DNA of 64,000 nucleotides, from the NCBI GenBank assembly GCA_002794775.1, contig NBAY01000015.1, forward strand, positions 496,001 to 560,000, in the 5' to 3' direction. This stretch comes from Porodaedalea pini (Eukaryota > Basidiomycota > Agaricomycetes > Hymenochaetales > Hymenochaetaceae). The notes under the pieces were generated by a model. It ran no database searches. It saw nothing but the letters and a program-made list of their open reading frames with translations, and was not told the origin of the DNA. This document shows, piece after piece, positions 52,302-63,699 of the stretch; within the stretch, counting starts at the first letter, position 1, and every line of letters starts with the position of its first letter. The translations under genes and the position numbers were made by a program.

Positions 52302-53394
52302 AAACCCGCAATGTCAACAGGAGGGTTCAGTCAACAGCAGATGGAGCAGATAGCAGCAATCGTCACAGGTGCCTTTGCCCATCAGGTGAACAACGCCCCA
52401 GCACCGGTCACTGCAACCAATCCCCTGACCCCCAGCATCGACATCGCCCGGCCACGTGAATTCACTGGCAGTGACAACTATTTGGACTTCAAACGTGAGG
52501 TCCTCCTTTTCATCTTGGCAAACCCGAACTGATACCCCACGTCGGAGAGTAAGATCTACGTTGCTCTCTCCTACTTGAAGGGTGGTAATGTGGCAACATG
52601 GGTGCAGAACTACGTGGAGGAATCAATGACGGCCAGCATCGTGACCTTCACCGACAGTTGGACAAGGTTCCAAGAGCGCCTAGATGCCTTGTTTGACAAT
52701 CTGAACCAGAAGGAAAAGGTGCTGGTGAAATTCCGGACCAAAGTTCAGAAAGACCTTACCGCCGATGAGTTCTTCCAGGATCTCGTCGTCATCATCACAA
52801 GAGTGGGTTTAAACGGACGACAGCATCATTTGTGACCGACTGAAGCGAGCAATGAACATTGAAGTGGTGTGAGGAGTACTGAGGTCGACGCTGGTCCCGA
52901 CAACGTATGACGACTGGAAGAAGAAGGCGATCGAGATCGACCGAGGCGAACAACAGATCCATGCAATCCAACGGGGCCACGCATTTCCACCCCTACCACG
53001 CCCGCAGCAGCAACATCCACCCCCAGTTCGTCACCAGGTGGCAGCCCCCCACATCGACAAACGCGATGCAACAGGCATCACCTTCAGAGGAGCTGGCCAG
53101 CTGATGGACATCTCAATGAATGAGGCACAATGCCGATGCGCATGCTGGATCTGTGGCCAGCTTGGTCACTTCAAGGACGCGTGCCCACAAGGAAAAATGA
53201 TCATGCAGCGTATGCTGCAGATGATGGCGCCCAGTGAACGTCGCCTCCTCACCAATGAGCTAGGAGCAATGAAGGAGTCAGCATTCGAGGAAGTCGTAGA
53301 CACTCGAAGGTCGACAGTGGAGGACTATGTGGAGGAGGAAGGTGATGATGAAGAGGTAGTCGACTTGCAGGGTTTTGTGAGTGGTCAGGCATAG
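52302..53394 (+). pseudogene. A5 gag pseudogene
   Basis: Capsid motifs PREFTGSDNYLDFK, YVALSYLKGG, FQERLDALFDN; knuckle CWICGQLGHFKDAC; end GFVSGQA. TGA at 52530-52532 (NPN-stop-YPT, CGA in A1), a frameshift near 52800 and a TGA near 52870. In-frame similarity extends upstream of 52302 (TNNSGIVHDIWWSEV). Confidence 0.9.
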
Positions 53395-56300
53395 CCATCG
53401 GGGCGACTGACCGAGAAGAGCAAGGAGCTTCGTATCTGGACTCGATAAAATATAACCAACCGTCTGTACAATACGTAGATGCAAATGATGTCGATGGTTC
53501 TCCCGATTACGAAGTCCCCACCGGTGTAAACGAGAATAATGAGTACAAACAACTGTTTGTGAGGGGAACTGGCGAACGCCAGCTGGACCTCCTCTTGAAT
53601 GTTGGATGTAACGTGGAGGGTGAGATGAGGGAGGTGGACGCACATGCACTTGTGGATTTGGGGTGTATGGGTCATGCATTGACGTGAGTTTCGTCAAACG
53701 CTATGGGTTGGAAACCAAACAATACATCAGACCCCTTGCGGTGCTCAATGCAGACGGCACGCACAATGAGGCCGGTTTGATCAAGAGATACGTCAACGTC
53801 GAGCTACTGATTGGACATCACAAGGAAAGGATAGTCCTTGTGGTGATGTCCCTGGCATCGTCGAACATCTTCCTGGGCTACAACTGGCTTCGACGCCACA
53901 ACCCGGAGGTTGACTGGAAGATGGGTTCGATTGAATTCACCCGTTGTCCAGAGGAGTGCATGATCGAGAAAGAGGGTGTGGAGGAGACGAGGAGGGTGAG
54001 AGAGGTGTGAATGGACAAGGCGTCCTGGCCCACATATCTCAACGACTTTGCCGACATCTTCAGCGAGAAAGGCTTCGAGAAGCTACCAGAACATCGCCCC
54101 TAGGATCACGTCATTGACTTGAAACCCGACTTCAAACCTAGTGACTGTAAGATCTATCTGCTGACACCGACGGAACAGGAGTCGCTGAAGGATTTCCTTG
54201 AGGAAAACTTGAAGTCAGGTTGCATACAAAAGTCGATTTTGCCGATGGCATCACCTTTCTTTTTCATCAAGAAAGCCAACAAATCTCTATGCCCGATTCA
54301 GGATTACCAGAAGCTAAACAAAGGAACAATCAAGAACAAGTACCCTCTCCCCCTCATCGATGAACTTGTCGACAAAGTCAAGAAGGCGAAGTTCATCACC
54401 AAGCTTGACCTTCGCTGGGGATATTACAACATCTGGATCCATGAAGGTGATGAATGGAAGGCAGCATTCCACACGAACATGGGTCTCTTCGAACCGACAG
54501 TCATGTTCTTTGGTCTTTGCAACGCACCAGCAATGTTTCAAGCTTTTGTCAACCACATCTTCAAGGGACTGATATATGATAACTTGATCATCGTCTACCT
54601 CGACAACATACTGATCCTCTCACAAACTCTAGAGGAACATATCGAAACTTTGAGGCGTGTCCTTCAGATCTTGCAAGAAAACAGTCTATACCTGAAACCG
54701 GGGAAATGAGAATTCGACGCCAAGGTTGTGAAATACCTCGGCCACATTGTTGGCAATGGCGAGATCCAGGCTGACCCGGTGAAGACAGAAGCAATCGCAG
54801 ACTGGCCAGTCCCGCAAAACCTCAAGCAGCTGCAACAATTCCTCAGCATGGGCAACTGGCTGCGACGGTTTATCAAGGACTACAGCAAGGTGGTCCATCT
54901 GCTAACGTCACTGACAGGCAAGAAGGACTGGGTATGGGAGACTGAACAGCAAGAAGTGTTCGAGGAGTTGAGATGACATCTCTGCTCACCTCCAGTCCTG
55001 GCCATCGTGAACGATGAGGGCCCTTTCCGTGTCGAGGTGGACTCATCAAACTTTGCACTTGGAGGCGTGTTGTTGCAGAAGCAGGAAGGCAAGTGGAGGG
55101 TAGTTGCTTACAGGTCCGAAGCACTCCTGCCAGCGGAACAAAACTACGAGATCTACGACAAGGAGATGCTCGCAATCATTTCAGCGCTCAAAGAGTGGAG
55201 ACAGTACCTTCTCAGCACCTGTCACCCCATCGAGATCTGGTCTGATCACGCCAACCTCACCTACTTCAGGTCGGCGCAAAAGCTGAGCTATCGACAAGCT
55301 CGCTGGCGGACAGAGCTCGAGGAATTTGACTTCCACCTCAAGCACAAATCGGGAAAGACGATGGGCAAGGCAGACTTACTGTCGTGCAAGACTGGCTATG
55401 ATGAGGCAAAGGAGGATAATGATGGTGTCGTGTTCATCAAGGAGAAGTGGCTGAATCGTGGAGTGGTGAGGACGTCGCATGACAAAGTGTTGGAACGAGT
55501 GGGTGAAGCACAGAAGGCGCAGAACGAGTCAGAGAGGCCGACAGGAATGACAGAGGTTGACAGTTTGTGGCAGATGAAGGGCAAGGTATACGTCCCGTCA
55601 ACGATAAAGGAGTCGGTGTTGCGGGAGTGTCACGACTCAGTACTGGCTGGACATCCAGGAGTGTCAAAGACAGTGGAACTTGTCCGTCGAGACTTCTGGT
55701 GGGCGTCGATGTTCTCTGACATCCAAGCGTATGTCTGAGGATGTGATCGCTGTCAGCAAACAAAGGCCCTGAGAGCGTCGAGGTCAAGACCACTCCATCC
55801 GAATATGGTCCCTGAAGCCACTTGGGAAATCGTCACAGGTCGACCTCATCGGAGAGCTCCCAGAATCGAAGGGACACAATGTGATTTGTGTCTTTGTAGA
55901 TAGATTCTCGAAGCAGATGCATGCGATTCCGACGATGACGAAGCTGTCAGCAGAAGGCATGGCTCAGTTGTACCGTGACCACGTCTTCTGCCTCCACAGT
56001 CTACCCAAGAAGATTATCCATGACCGTGGCACGCAGTTTGATGCATTGATGATGAAGGAACTATACAAACTCCTGCACATTGAAGGCAACACGTCGATGG
56101 CATATCACCTGCAAACAGATGGTCAGACGGAACACGTTAACCAAGAGCTCAAACAGTACCTTAGGCTCTTCGTTAACCATCGGCAATTGGACTGGAAGGA
56201 CTGGCTCCCTCTCGCAGAGTTCGCATACAACAACCACGAACACTCAGTGACAAAGATGTCTCCCTTCTATGTGAATACAGGACGTCATCCTTTGAGCTTT

Positions 56301-56993
56301 GACACAACACAAACTTCATCCACTAACATGTCGGCAGAAGAATTTGCAAAACACATCAAGGAGACTCATTTCAGTTGCGAAGGACAACCTGGTCAAGGCA
56401 GCTGATGACATGAAGCGCTACCATGACCGGACAGCGGGGGTATCGGTGGAGTACCAGACCGGCAACAAGGTTTTCCTGGATGGTTGGAAAATCAGCACGG
56501 ATGCACCGACAAAGAAGCTAGCAGACAAGTGGTATGGACCCTTCAAAATCGTTGACAAGGTGGGCACGAGTGCACGTACAAGCTCAAACTCCCCAAGCGA
56601 TGGAAGAAAGTCCACCCCATCTTCAACGAAGCCCTGTTGAAGCCCGCCATCAAACCATCCTTCGAAAGCCAGAAACAACCTCCACCGCCACTGCCCGACA
56701 TTGTTGACAACAAGGAGGAATATAAGGTTCAGGAGGTTATCGACTCATGTCTGCACCGAGGAAAGTTACAGTACCTCATCAAGTGGGTTGGATACAATGA
56801 ACCGACTTGGCAGCCTGAGACAAACTTCGGTGAGAATGCAAAGGAGGCAATCGCAGAGTTCTATCAGAAACACCCTGGCACTCCTCAAAAACTCGACATT
56901 CCTTGCCAACGACTCTGTCCACTCTTTGTCGACACCGAGCCAGATGACCGCAATCTTGGTTGGTCGGGACGCCCAACCTTGAGGGGGGGGTAA
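53370..56993 (+). pseudogene. A5 pol pseudogene
   Basis: From frameshift heptamer GGGTTTT (53370-53376) to TAA 56991-56993. The protease is damaged near 53660 (frameshift in the active-site segment). RT YLDN (second D changed), RNase H (VEVDSSNFALGG, YDKEML, SDHANL), integrase and chromodomain (KVQEVIDSCLHRGKLQYLIKW). Stops or shifts near 54010, 54100, 54709, 54976, 55738, 55830, 56400 and 56570. Polypurine tract GAGGGGGGGG at 56981-56990. Confidence 0.9.
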
Positions 56994-57340
56994 TGTCAGG
57001 ACTCGAACTTTTCCTTTCTTTTTATTTTCCTTCTATCATTTCTTTTTCTTTAATCACTCCTTTTCATTATAATTAATTATCTTTTCAATCATTTCCCACA
57101 CTCCTTTCACATGACCTTCATTCATTCTATTCCGCTCCCTTTTATGTAATCTTAGACAAAGGGGCAACCAGTTCTCATGAGGTGATCACTGTATATAAGG
57201 AAGAGGAATCGCATCTGAACACCTGTTCTGCTTTTCCTCTTACCTCCGTGATGACCTAGCCTGAGTATAGCATGTCGTCCCAGATGACAGTCAGCCACGG
57301 CCTGCCCAGTTCGAGTTGTCTCCCGGACTCCCACCTAACA
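56994..57340 (+). repeat. 3' LTR of A5 (347 bp)
   Basis: Like the 5' LTR but 26 bp shorter; the loss falls between two AGTATAGC(A/G)TGTC repeats in U5. Followed by duplication GTGAC. Confidence 0.93.
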
Positions 57341-57392
57341 GTGACTCACACACAGATAAACCCTGGTGAGAAACTGCAATCCTAACACAGGC

Positions 57393-59267
57393 AGTTGGTT
57401 ATTATTTCTTTGTGAGTCCAAATCTGAAACTCCTTGAACTTCTCAGTCAGTCGCCCTGGTGGCTATGCCTGACCACTTGCAAAATCCTGCAAGTCGATGA
57501 CCTCTTCATCATTCTCCTCCACGTGGTCCTCCACCGTCGACCTTTGCATGTTTATGACTTCCTCAAATGCCAGCTCCTTCATCACACTGAGCTCATTGGC
57601 AAGGATGCAAAGCTCCATGGGCTCCATCATCTGCAGCATTCGCTGCATGATCAGTCTGCCCTGCATGCATTGCACTTTGAAGTGTCCCTGGCCACCACAG
57701 ATCCAGCACACTCTTTGTCATCACATCTTGTTCATTGAGACATCTATTGGTTGGCCAGCACCACCAAAGGTTACACCAGTCATGTCACGCTTGTCAATGT
57801 GGGGGGCGTTGGCCTGCTGATGGATCGGAGGCAGATGCATGATCTGTTGGCATGGGAACGCCAGTGGTTGAGGATGGTTAAAGCATCCCTTCTGGATGTC
57901 ATGCACTTGTTGCTCAATGTGATCTATTTCAATGGCCTTTTTCTTCCACATGTCATACGTTGTCGGGACTGGCAACAATTGTAGGACTCCTCAGATGACC
58001 TCTAGGTTCAAGGCTTGCTGCAGTTGTATGCAGATGTCGAAGTCATGGGCCACGTCCATCATTCCAGCCTTTGTGTGCAGGACGTCAAATTTCTGGAAGA
58101 ACTTGTCAGCAGCGAGTTCCTTCTGCATGAGTTTATGCATCTCTGCCAGTGCCTTTGCCTTACGGTTTGGGTCGTTGAACGCTGCATCTAGATGCTCTTG
58201 GAATTCTTTCCAGGTCTCTGTCAGAATTACCACACCATTCATCATGAACTCTTTGACATAGTTCTGTGCCCATGTTGAGGCACTGACTCCCTTCAGATAC
58301 AAGAGTGCGACGTAGATTCTACTCGCTGAGGTCAGGTACCTGCTTGGGTTCGCCAAGACAAAAAGAAGGACTTCATGTTTGAAGTCCAGGTAGTCATCAC
58401 CACCAGCAAATTTGCATGGCCAGGTGACGTTGATGTTGGGGGTTGGGGTGGCTCCTTGACCAACTGGGGTGTTTGCCACCTGATGGGTAAAGGCACCTGT
58501 GACAATCACTGTGATCTGTTCTAGCTGTTGTTAGCTGAATGTTGCTGACATCATTGGTTCAGGCATTGGCATTGTACATTCAGGGGGGGGGGTTGGTGGC
58601 AATGGGGCCCTGGAGGTTTCACAATACAGACCTGGGGTCTGAGGTAAGGCAACAGTGGTAGTTGAAGGCACGGGTTGAAGATGGAACTGCTGGGGGCCAC
58701 CTAGCTCTCCTTCCTTCTTTGTTTGTTGAGTACCAACTGTGCTAGATTTCACTCCACCAGATGTCATATGTGACACTGCTATTGTTGGTCGCAACGTAGC
58801 CTGGTCTCTCTGGATCCCAATGCACTGATGCAGGGAGGGCCCATCATTGTTCTTCTGTGATATCTATTTTGTTTATGATGGTGGGGGTACAGGGATCAGT
58901 TGTGCATTCAATCTGGGGTTATGCCAATGTTGAATGGGTTCATTGGCAAAGTTGATGACGAGGCGGTCAGAGCCAAGCAAGATGACAAACAAGAGCATTG
59001 ATGACATCTGCACTTGTCTCATTACCCACATCCACATCAGGTACATACTCCACCAGAGGCTAATGCAGAGCGCCAGGGTCGGGAAAGGTCAGTTGTAAAG
59101 TTTATGTAATATACAGACATCTGAAAACGTCTGGGCAGGGTTGAGGGTTGTCATTTAGGGGGTTTACATGTCAAGTCTGTTGAGGGGAGCGCTCCTCTAG
59201 ACTGAGTGAAGGCAAGTTGACAGCAATGACATATGCTGGGGATGAGCCTGGGTAGGTTCTGCTTTTA
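57393..59267 (-). pseudogene. A3 gag and leader, divergent subtype
   Basis: The minus strand encodes Gag from about 58794 to 57463: PPTPPPECTMP, GDDYLDFKHEVLLF, a capsid second half unlike the other copies (KLMQKELAADKFFQKFDVLHTKAGMMD, QLQQALNLEVI), knuckle CWICGGQGHFKVQC and DFASGQA. Stops near 58528, 57990, 57720. The frameshift heptamer has decayed to GGATTTT. 58800-59267 is the leader with ORF0 remnant and primer site. Confidence 0.88.
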
Positions 59268-59726
59268 TATTAGGTGGAGTCCAGGAGACAGCTTGGACTG
59301 GGCAGGCCTTGGCTAACTGTCATCTGGGACATGCTATACTCGAGTGGGGAATCAGGACATGCTATGCTCAGACTAGGTCATCGTGGAGGTAAGAGGATTA
59401 ATACAATGTACTCTAATACAGGAGGGGATGTGGCCTCACCTAGGTCGTCACAGAGGTAAGAGGAAAAGCAGAACAGGTGTTCAAATGCGACTTCTCTTCC
59501 TTATAAACGCAGCACCTGTGAGACCATATTATCTAAGAACTGTATAGTTTATGTAATGGAACAAATGAAGGTCAGGTCAGATCAAATGAGTGTGGGAAGG
59601 ATCATGGATGACATAAGCATGGGAAATAATTAGGAAAGATTATTAAATATAATGAAAAGGAGCGGATAAAGGGAAAGAAATGGTAAAAGGAAAATAAAAA
59701 GAAAGGTACAAGTTCGAGTTCTAACA
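59268..59726 (-). repeat. 5' LTR of A3 (459 bp)
   Basis: The plus strand starts TATTAGGTGGAG (G lost from the TG end by transition) and ends GAGTTCTAACA; pairs with 13365-13813. Followed by ATGAT (59727-59731). Confidence 0.9.
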
Positions 59727-59852
59727 ATGATGAGTGGGACGAGCAACTCTGAGTAGGAGGAACAAGATATGAAATTTGCATTCTCCATCCAAATGTTGAG
59801 TGTCATTTGCAAAAGAGTGTTGGAGTTTTGTACCAGTGTTTTGACTTTTGAG
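59727..59852. other. Host-like sequence between A3 and A6
   Basis: 126 bp, no feature seen. It continues the host DNA left of A3 (13364). The last bases TTGAG would be one copy of the A6 target duplication. Confidence 0.6.
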
Positions 59853-60276
59853 TGTTAGAACTTGAACTTTCACCTTTTCTTTTATTTTCCTTTTACCATT
59901 TCTTTTCTTTTAATTGCTCCTTTTCATTATATTTAAGCATCCTTTCAAACATTTCCCACACTCCCTCCACATGACCTTCATTCGTTCCATTCCATTCATT
60001 TATGTAACATTAGATAATATAGTCTCACGGTCGCCGCTATATAAGGTCTCAGGAATCGCATGAACTCCTTGTTCTGCTTTTCCTCTTACCTCCACGACGA
60101 CCTAGGTGAGACTCGTCCCCTGTGTATTAGTTTAGACTTGTATTAATCCTCTTACCTCCGCGATGACCTAGCCTGAGTAAGCGTGTCCCGAGTCTACGCT
60201 CGAGTATAGCACGTCCCAGACGACAGTCAGCCGAGGCCTGCCCAGTCCAAGTTGTCTCCCAGACTCCCACCTAACA
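59853..60276 (+). repeat. 5' LTR of A6 (424 bp)
   Basis: TGTTAGAACTTG ... CACCTAACA, with TATATAAGG, CTTGTTCTGCTTTT and the two U5 24-bp units. Primer site AAAAGCAGAAC at 60278-60288 matches perfectly. Confidence 0.93.
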
Positions 60277-60751
60277 TAAAAGCAGAACCCCACCCAGGCT
60301 CATCCCCAGCATATGTTGTCGCTGCTGACTCGCCTTCACTCGGTCTAGAGGAGCGCTCCCCTCGAAGGACTTGACATGTAAAACCCCCTGAACGTCAAAC
60401 CCTCAACCCTGCCCGGACGTTTTCGGACGTTCGTGTATTATGTAAACATTCCAACCGACCTTTCCCGACCCTGGCTCTCCGAATTAGCCTCTGGTGGAGC
60501 ATGCACCTGACATGGATGTGGGCAACTAGACAAGTACAAGCCTCAATGACACTATTGTTTGTAATCTCACTTGGCTCCTACCACCTCATCATCAGCTTTG
60601 CTGATGAACCTGTTCAACGTTGGCGTAATCCCAGATTGAATGAACAACCAATCCCCGTTCTCCCACTGCTGTCAAGATAGATCTCACCAACAAACAACAA
60701 CAGGCTCTCCCTGCATCAGCTCATTGGGATCCAGACCGACCAGGCTACATT

Positions 60752-62052
60752 GTGACCAACAACAGCGGCATCATATATGACATCTGGTGGAGTGACATCT
60801 GGCACAGCTGGTACTCGACGAATGAAGAAGGAAGGAGAGCTAGGTGGCCCTCAGCTGTTCCATCATCACCTACACTGTCAACATCTACCATCGCCTTACC
60901 ACCAATCCCAGGTCCTTACCACAAAACCCGTAGGGATCCATCACCACCAACCCCTCCTGAACCCTCGACGCCTACTCCCAAACCAATGATGTCGACAGGA
61001 GGCTTCAGCCAACAACAGCTGGAGCAGATTGCAGCCATTGTCGCGGGCACCTTCACCCATCAAGCAACACGTGCCCCTGCCGCTCCAGCCCCCTCAATTG
61101 ACATTGCCCAACCATGCAAATTTGCTGGTGGCAACGACTACCTCGACTTCAGATGTGAGGTCACTCTCTTCATCTTGGTGAACCCTACAAAGTACCCCTC
61201 ATTGTTGAGCAAGATCTACCTCACCCTCTCCTACCTCAAGGGTGGCAATGCGTCAATGTGGGCACAGAACTATGTTGAGGAATTCACAATGAATGGTATT
61301 GTGAGTTTCACAGACAGCTGGACCAGGTTCCAGGAACACCTGGATGCCTCATTCAATGATCTGAATTGGAAGGAGAAAGCCTTGGCACTCTTCTGAACCC
61401 AGGTCCAGAAGGACCTCTCTGCTGACAAGTTCTTCCAGAAACTCAACACAATCATCATGATGGCAGGCTTGATGGACGACACCATGATCTGCGACTGCCT
61501 GAAGTGTGCAATGAACATTGAGGTGGTCTGTGGAGTGTTGAGGTTGACACCAGTCCTAACGACATACGACGACTGGAAGAAAAAGGCTATCGAGATTGAC
61601 TGGGGTGAACAACAGATCTGCACCATCCAACGAGGCCATGCCTTTCCGCTCCTGCCATGCCTGCAGCAGCAACAGGCATCCCCAGCTCACTGTCAGGTTC
61701 AAGCCCCCCATACTGATAAGTGTGATGCAACTGGCATTATGTTTGGAGGTGCTGGCCAGCCAATGGACATCTTGATGAATGAGGTGCAATGATGATGGCA
61801 TGCTGGATCTGTGGCCAGCTGGGTCACTTCAAGGATAAGTGCCCACAGGAGAAGATGATCATGCAGCACATGCTGCAGATGATGGTGCCAGGCGAATGTC
61901 ACCTCCTTGCCGATGAGCTGGGCGCAATGAAGGAATTGGCATTTGAGGAAGTCGTAGACACTTGAAGAACGATAGTGGAGGACTATGTGGAGGAGGAAGG
62001 CAATGACAAAGAGGTTGTCAACTCGCAGGATTTTGCGAGTGGTCAGGTGTAG
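60752..62052 (+). pseudogene. A6 gag pseudogene
   Basis: Frame open from upstream of 60752 (TNNSGIIYDIWWSDI). Capsid motifs CKFAGGNDYLDF, YLTLSYLKGG; TGA at 61396; frameshift and TGA near 61792; knuckle CWICGQLGHFKDKC in the next frame; end DFASGQV. Heptamer decayed to GGATTTT near 62030. Confidence 0.88.
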
Positions 62053-63699
62053 CCATCGGGGCGACTGACCAAGAAGAACAAGGAACTTCAAATCTGGACT
62101 TGATAAAATATAACCAACTGTCTGTACAATACATAGATGCAAATGATGTTGATGGTTTTTCTGATTATGAAGTCCCCACTGATGTGAACAAGGATGAAGA
62201 GCACAAGCAGTTGTTCATGAGAGGAACTGGCAGATGCTAGCTGGACCTTCTCCTGACTGTCAATCATGGAGTAGTGGGTGAAATGAGAGATGTGGATGTG
62301 CATGCCCTCATGGATTCAGGGTGCATGGGGTCATGTATCGACATAGGGTTTGTCGAATGGCACAGCTTAGAAACAAGACACTACATCCATCCCCTTGCAG
62401 TACTCAATGCTGACAGCATGCACAATGAGGCTGGCTTGGTCAAAGAATACATTGACATCGAACTAATCATTGGACACCATAAAGAAAGGATTGTGCTTGT
62501 GGTGATGTCGCTCACATCATTGAACATCTTCCTCAGCTATGATTGGTTATGACAACACAACCCGGAAGTCGACTGGAAGTCAGGTTTGATTGAATTCACC
62601 CGCTGTCTGACTGAGTGCGCGATAAAGGAGAGTGAGGTGCAAGAGATGAGGAGGGTGTGAGAGGTGCAAATGGACAAGGCATCCTGGCCCGCATATCTCA
62701 ATGACTATGCAGATGTCTTCTCGGAGAAAAGATTTGAGAAGCTACTGGAACACCGCCCCTGGGACCATGTCATCAACCTAAAACCTGACTTCAAGCCTAG
62801 CAACTGTAAGATCTATCTGCTGACACCGACAGAACAGCAGTTGCTGAAGGATTTCCTCAAGGAGAATTTGAAGTCAGGCCACATATGAAAGTCAATCTCA
62901 CTGATGGCATCGCCTTTCTTCTTCATCAAGAAGGCCAACAAGTCCCTGCACCCAATCCAGGATTACCGAAAGCTCAATGAGGGCACGATTAAGAACAAAT
63001 ACCCTCTCCCCCTCATCGATGAACTAGTCGACAAGGTCAAGAAAGCAAAGTTCATCACCAAGCTTGACCTTTGCTGGGGATACTACAATATCCAGATCCA
63101 AGAGGGTGATGAGTGGAAGGCCACTTTCCACACAAACATGGGCCTCTTCGAACCAATGGTCATGTTCTTTGGTCTTTGCAATGCACCGGCGACATTCTAG
63201 GCCTTTGTCAATCACATCTTCAAGGATCTGATCTATGCAAACCTGATCATTGTTTACCTCGATGACATCCTAATCCTCTTGGAAACCATCGAGGAGCACA
63301 TCGAGACATTGAGGCACATTCTACAGATCCTTAGAGAAAACAGCCTATATCTGAAACCAGAAAAATGCGAGTTCAATGTCAAGGTTGTTAAGTATCTTGG
63401 CCACATCATCAGCAATGGCGAGCTTAAGGCTGACCCAGCAAAGATGGAAGTGATCGCTAGCTGGCCCACTCCACGCAACCTGAAGGAACTGCAAAAGTTT
63501 CTCGGCATGGGGAACTGGCTAAGGCAATTTATCAAGGACTACAGCAAGGTGGTCCAACTGTTAATATCGCTGATGAGAAAGAAGGGCTGGGTATGGGAGA
63601 CCAAACAGCAGGAAGCATTCGAGGAGCTGAAGCGTTGTCTCAGCTCACCTCCAGTCCTGGCAATCACCAACAACAAGGGCCCTTTCTGTGTAGAGGCAG
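62028..63699 (+). pseudogene. A6 pol pseudogene (protease-RT-start of RNase H)
   Basis: Protease ALMDSGCMGSCID, linker [46 protein letters not shown] (near 63255), LGMGNWLRQFIKDYSK, then RNase H start cut at 63699. Stops near 62239, 62551, 62660, 62888 and 63200, mostly at ancestral arginine codons. Confidence 0.9.

Larger units (their letters stand above)
51227..57340 (+). mobile_element. A5: full-length family A element, decayed
   Basis: LTRs 51227-51599 and 56994-57340, perfect duplication GTGAC (51222-51226 and 57341-57345), inserted in D. Contains ORF0, gag and pol in the standard order with several stops and frameshifts. Closest in LTR type to A0. Confidence 0.94.
49769..57387 (+). mobile_element. 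D: LTR-like unit related to E, split by A5
   Basis: The pieces 49769-51226 and 57346-57387 join to 1500 bp, starting TGAAAGAATC and ending AATCCTAACA, with perfect 5-bp duplication CAGGC (49764-49768 and 57388-57392). Inserted at the A3 gag/pol junction. Shares with E the ending TCCTAACA, GATTGACAT 37 nt from the start, a coding-like first half (YLQQARAKAW) with stops, and a TATA box in its last quarter. The ORF is decayed. Confidence 0.7.
13365..59726 (-). mobile_element. A3: outermost family A element, expanded to 46 kb by nested insertions
   Basis: 3' LTR 13365-13813 and 5' LTR 59268-59726 on the minus strand, flanked by a perfect 5-bp duplication ATGAT (13360-13364 and 59727-59731). Its body is split into 13814-15251, 16654-17308, 41473-41728, 48580-49768 and 57393-59267, separated by E, C, B2 and D. 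Joining the pieces in minus-strand order gives leader, gag, protease, RT, RNase H and integrase with chromodomain. All coding parts are decayed. Oldest clearly dated insertion in the block. Confidence 0.93.
59853..63699 (+). mobile_element. A6: family A element, 5' part, interrupted by C2
   Basis: 5' LTR 59853-60276, leader, decayed gag and pol up to RNase H (CVEAV at 63699), where the C2 LTR begins. The rest would lie beyond the window. Confidence 0.92.
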
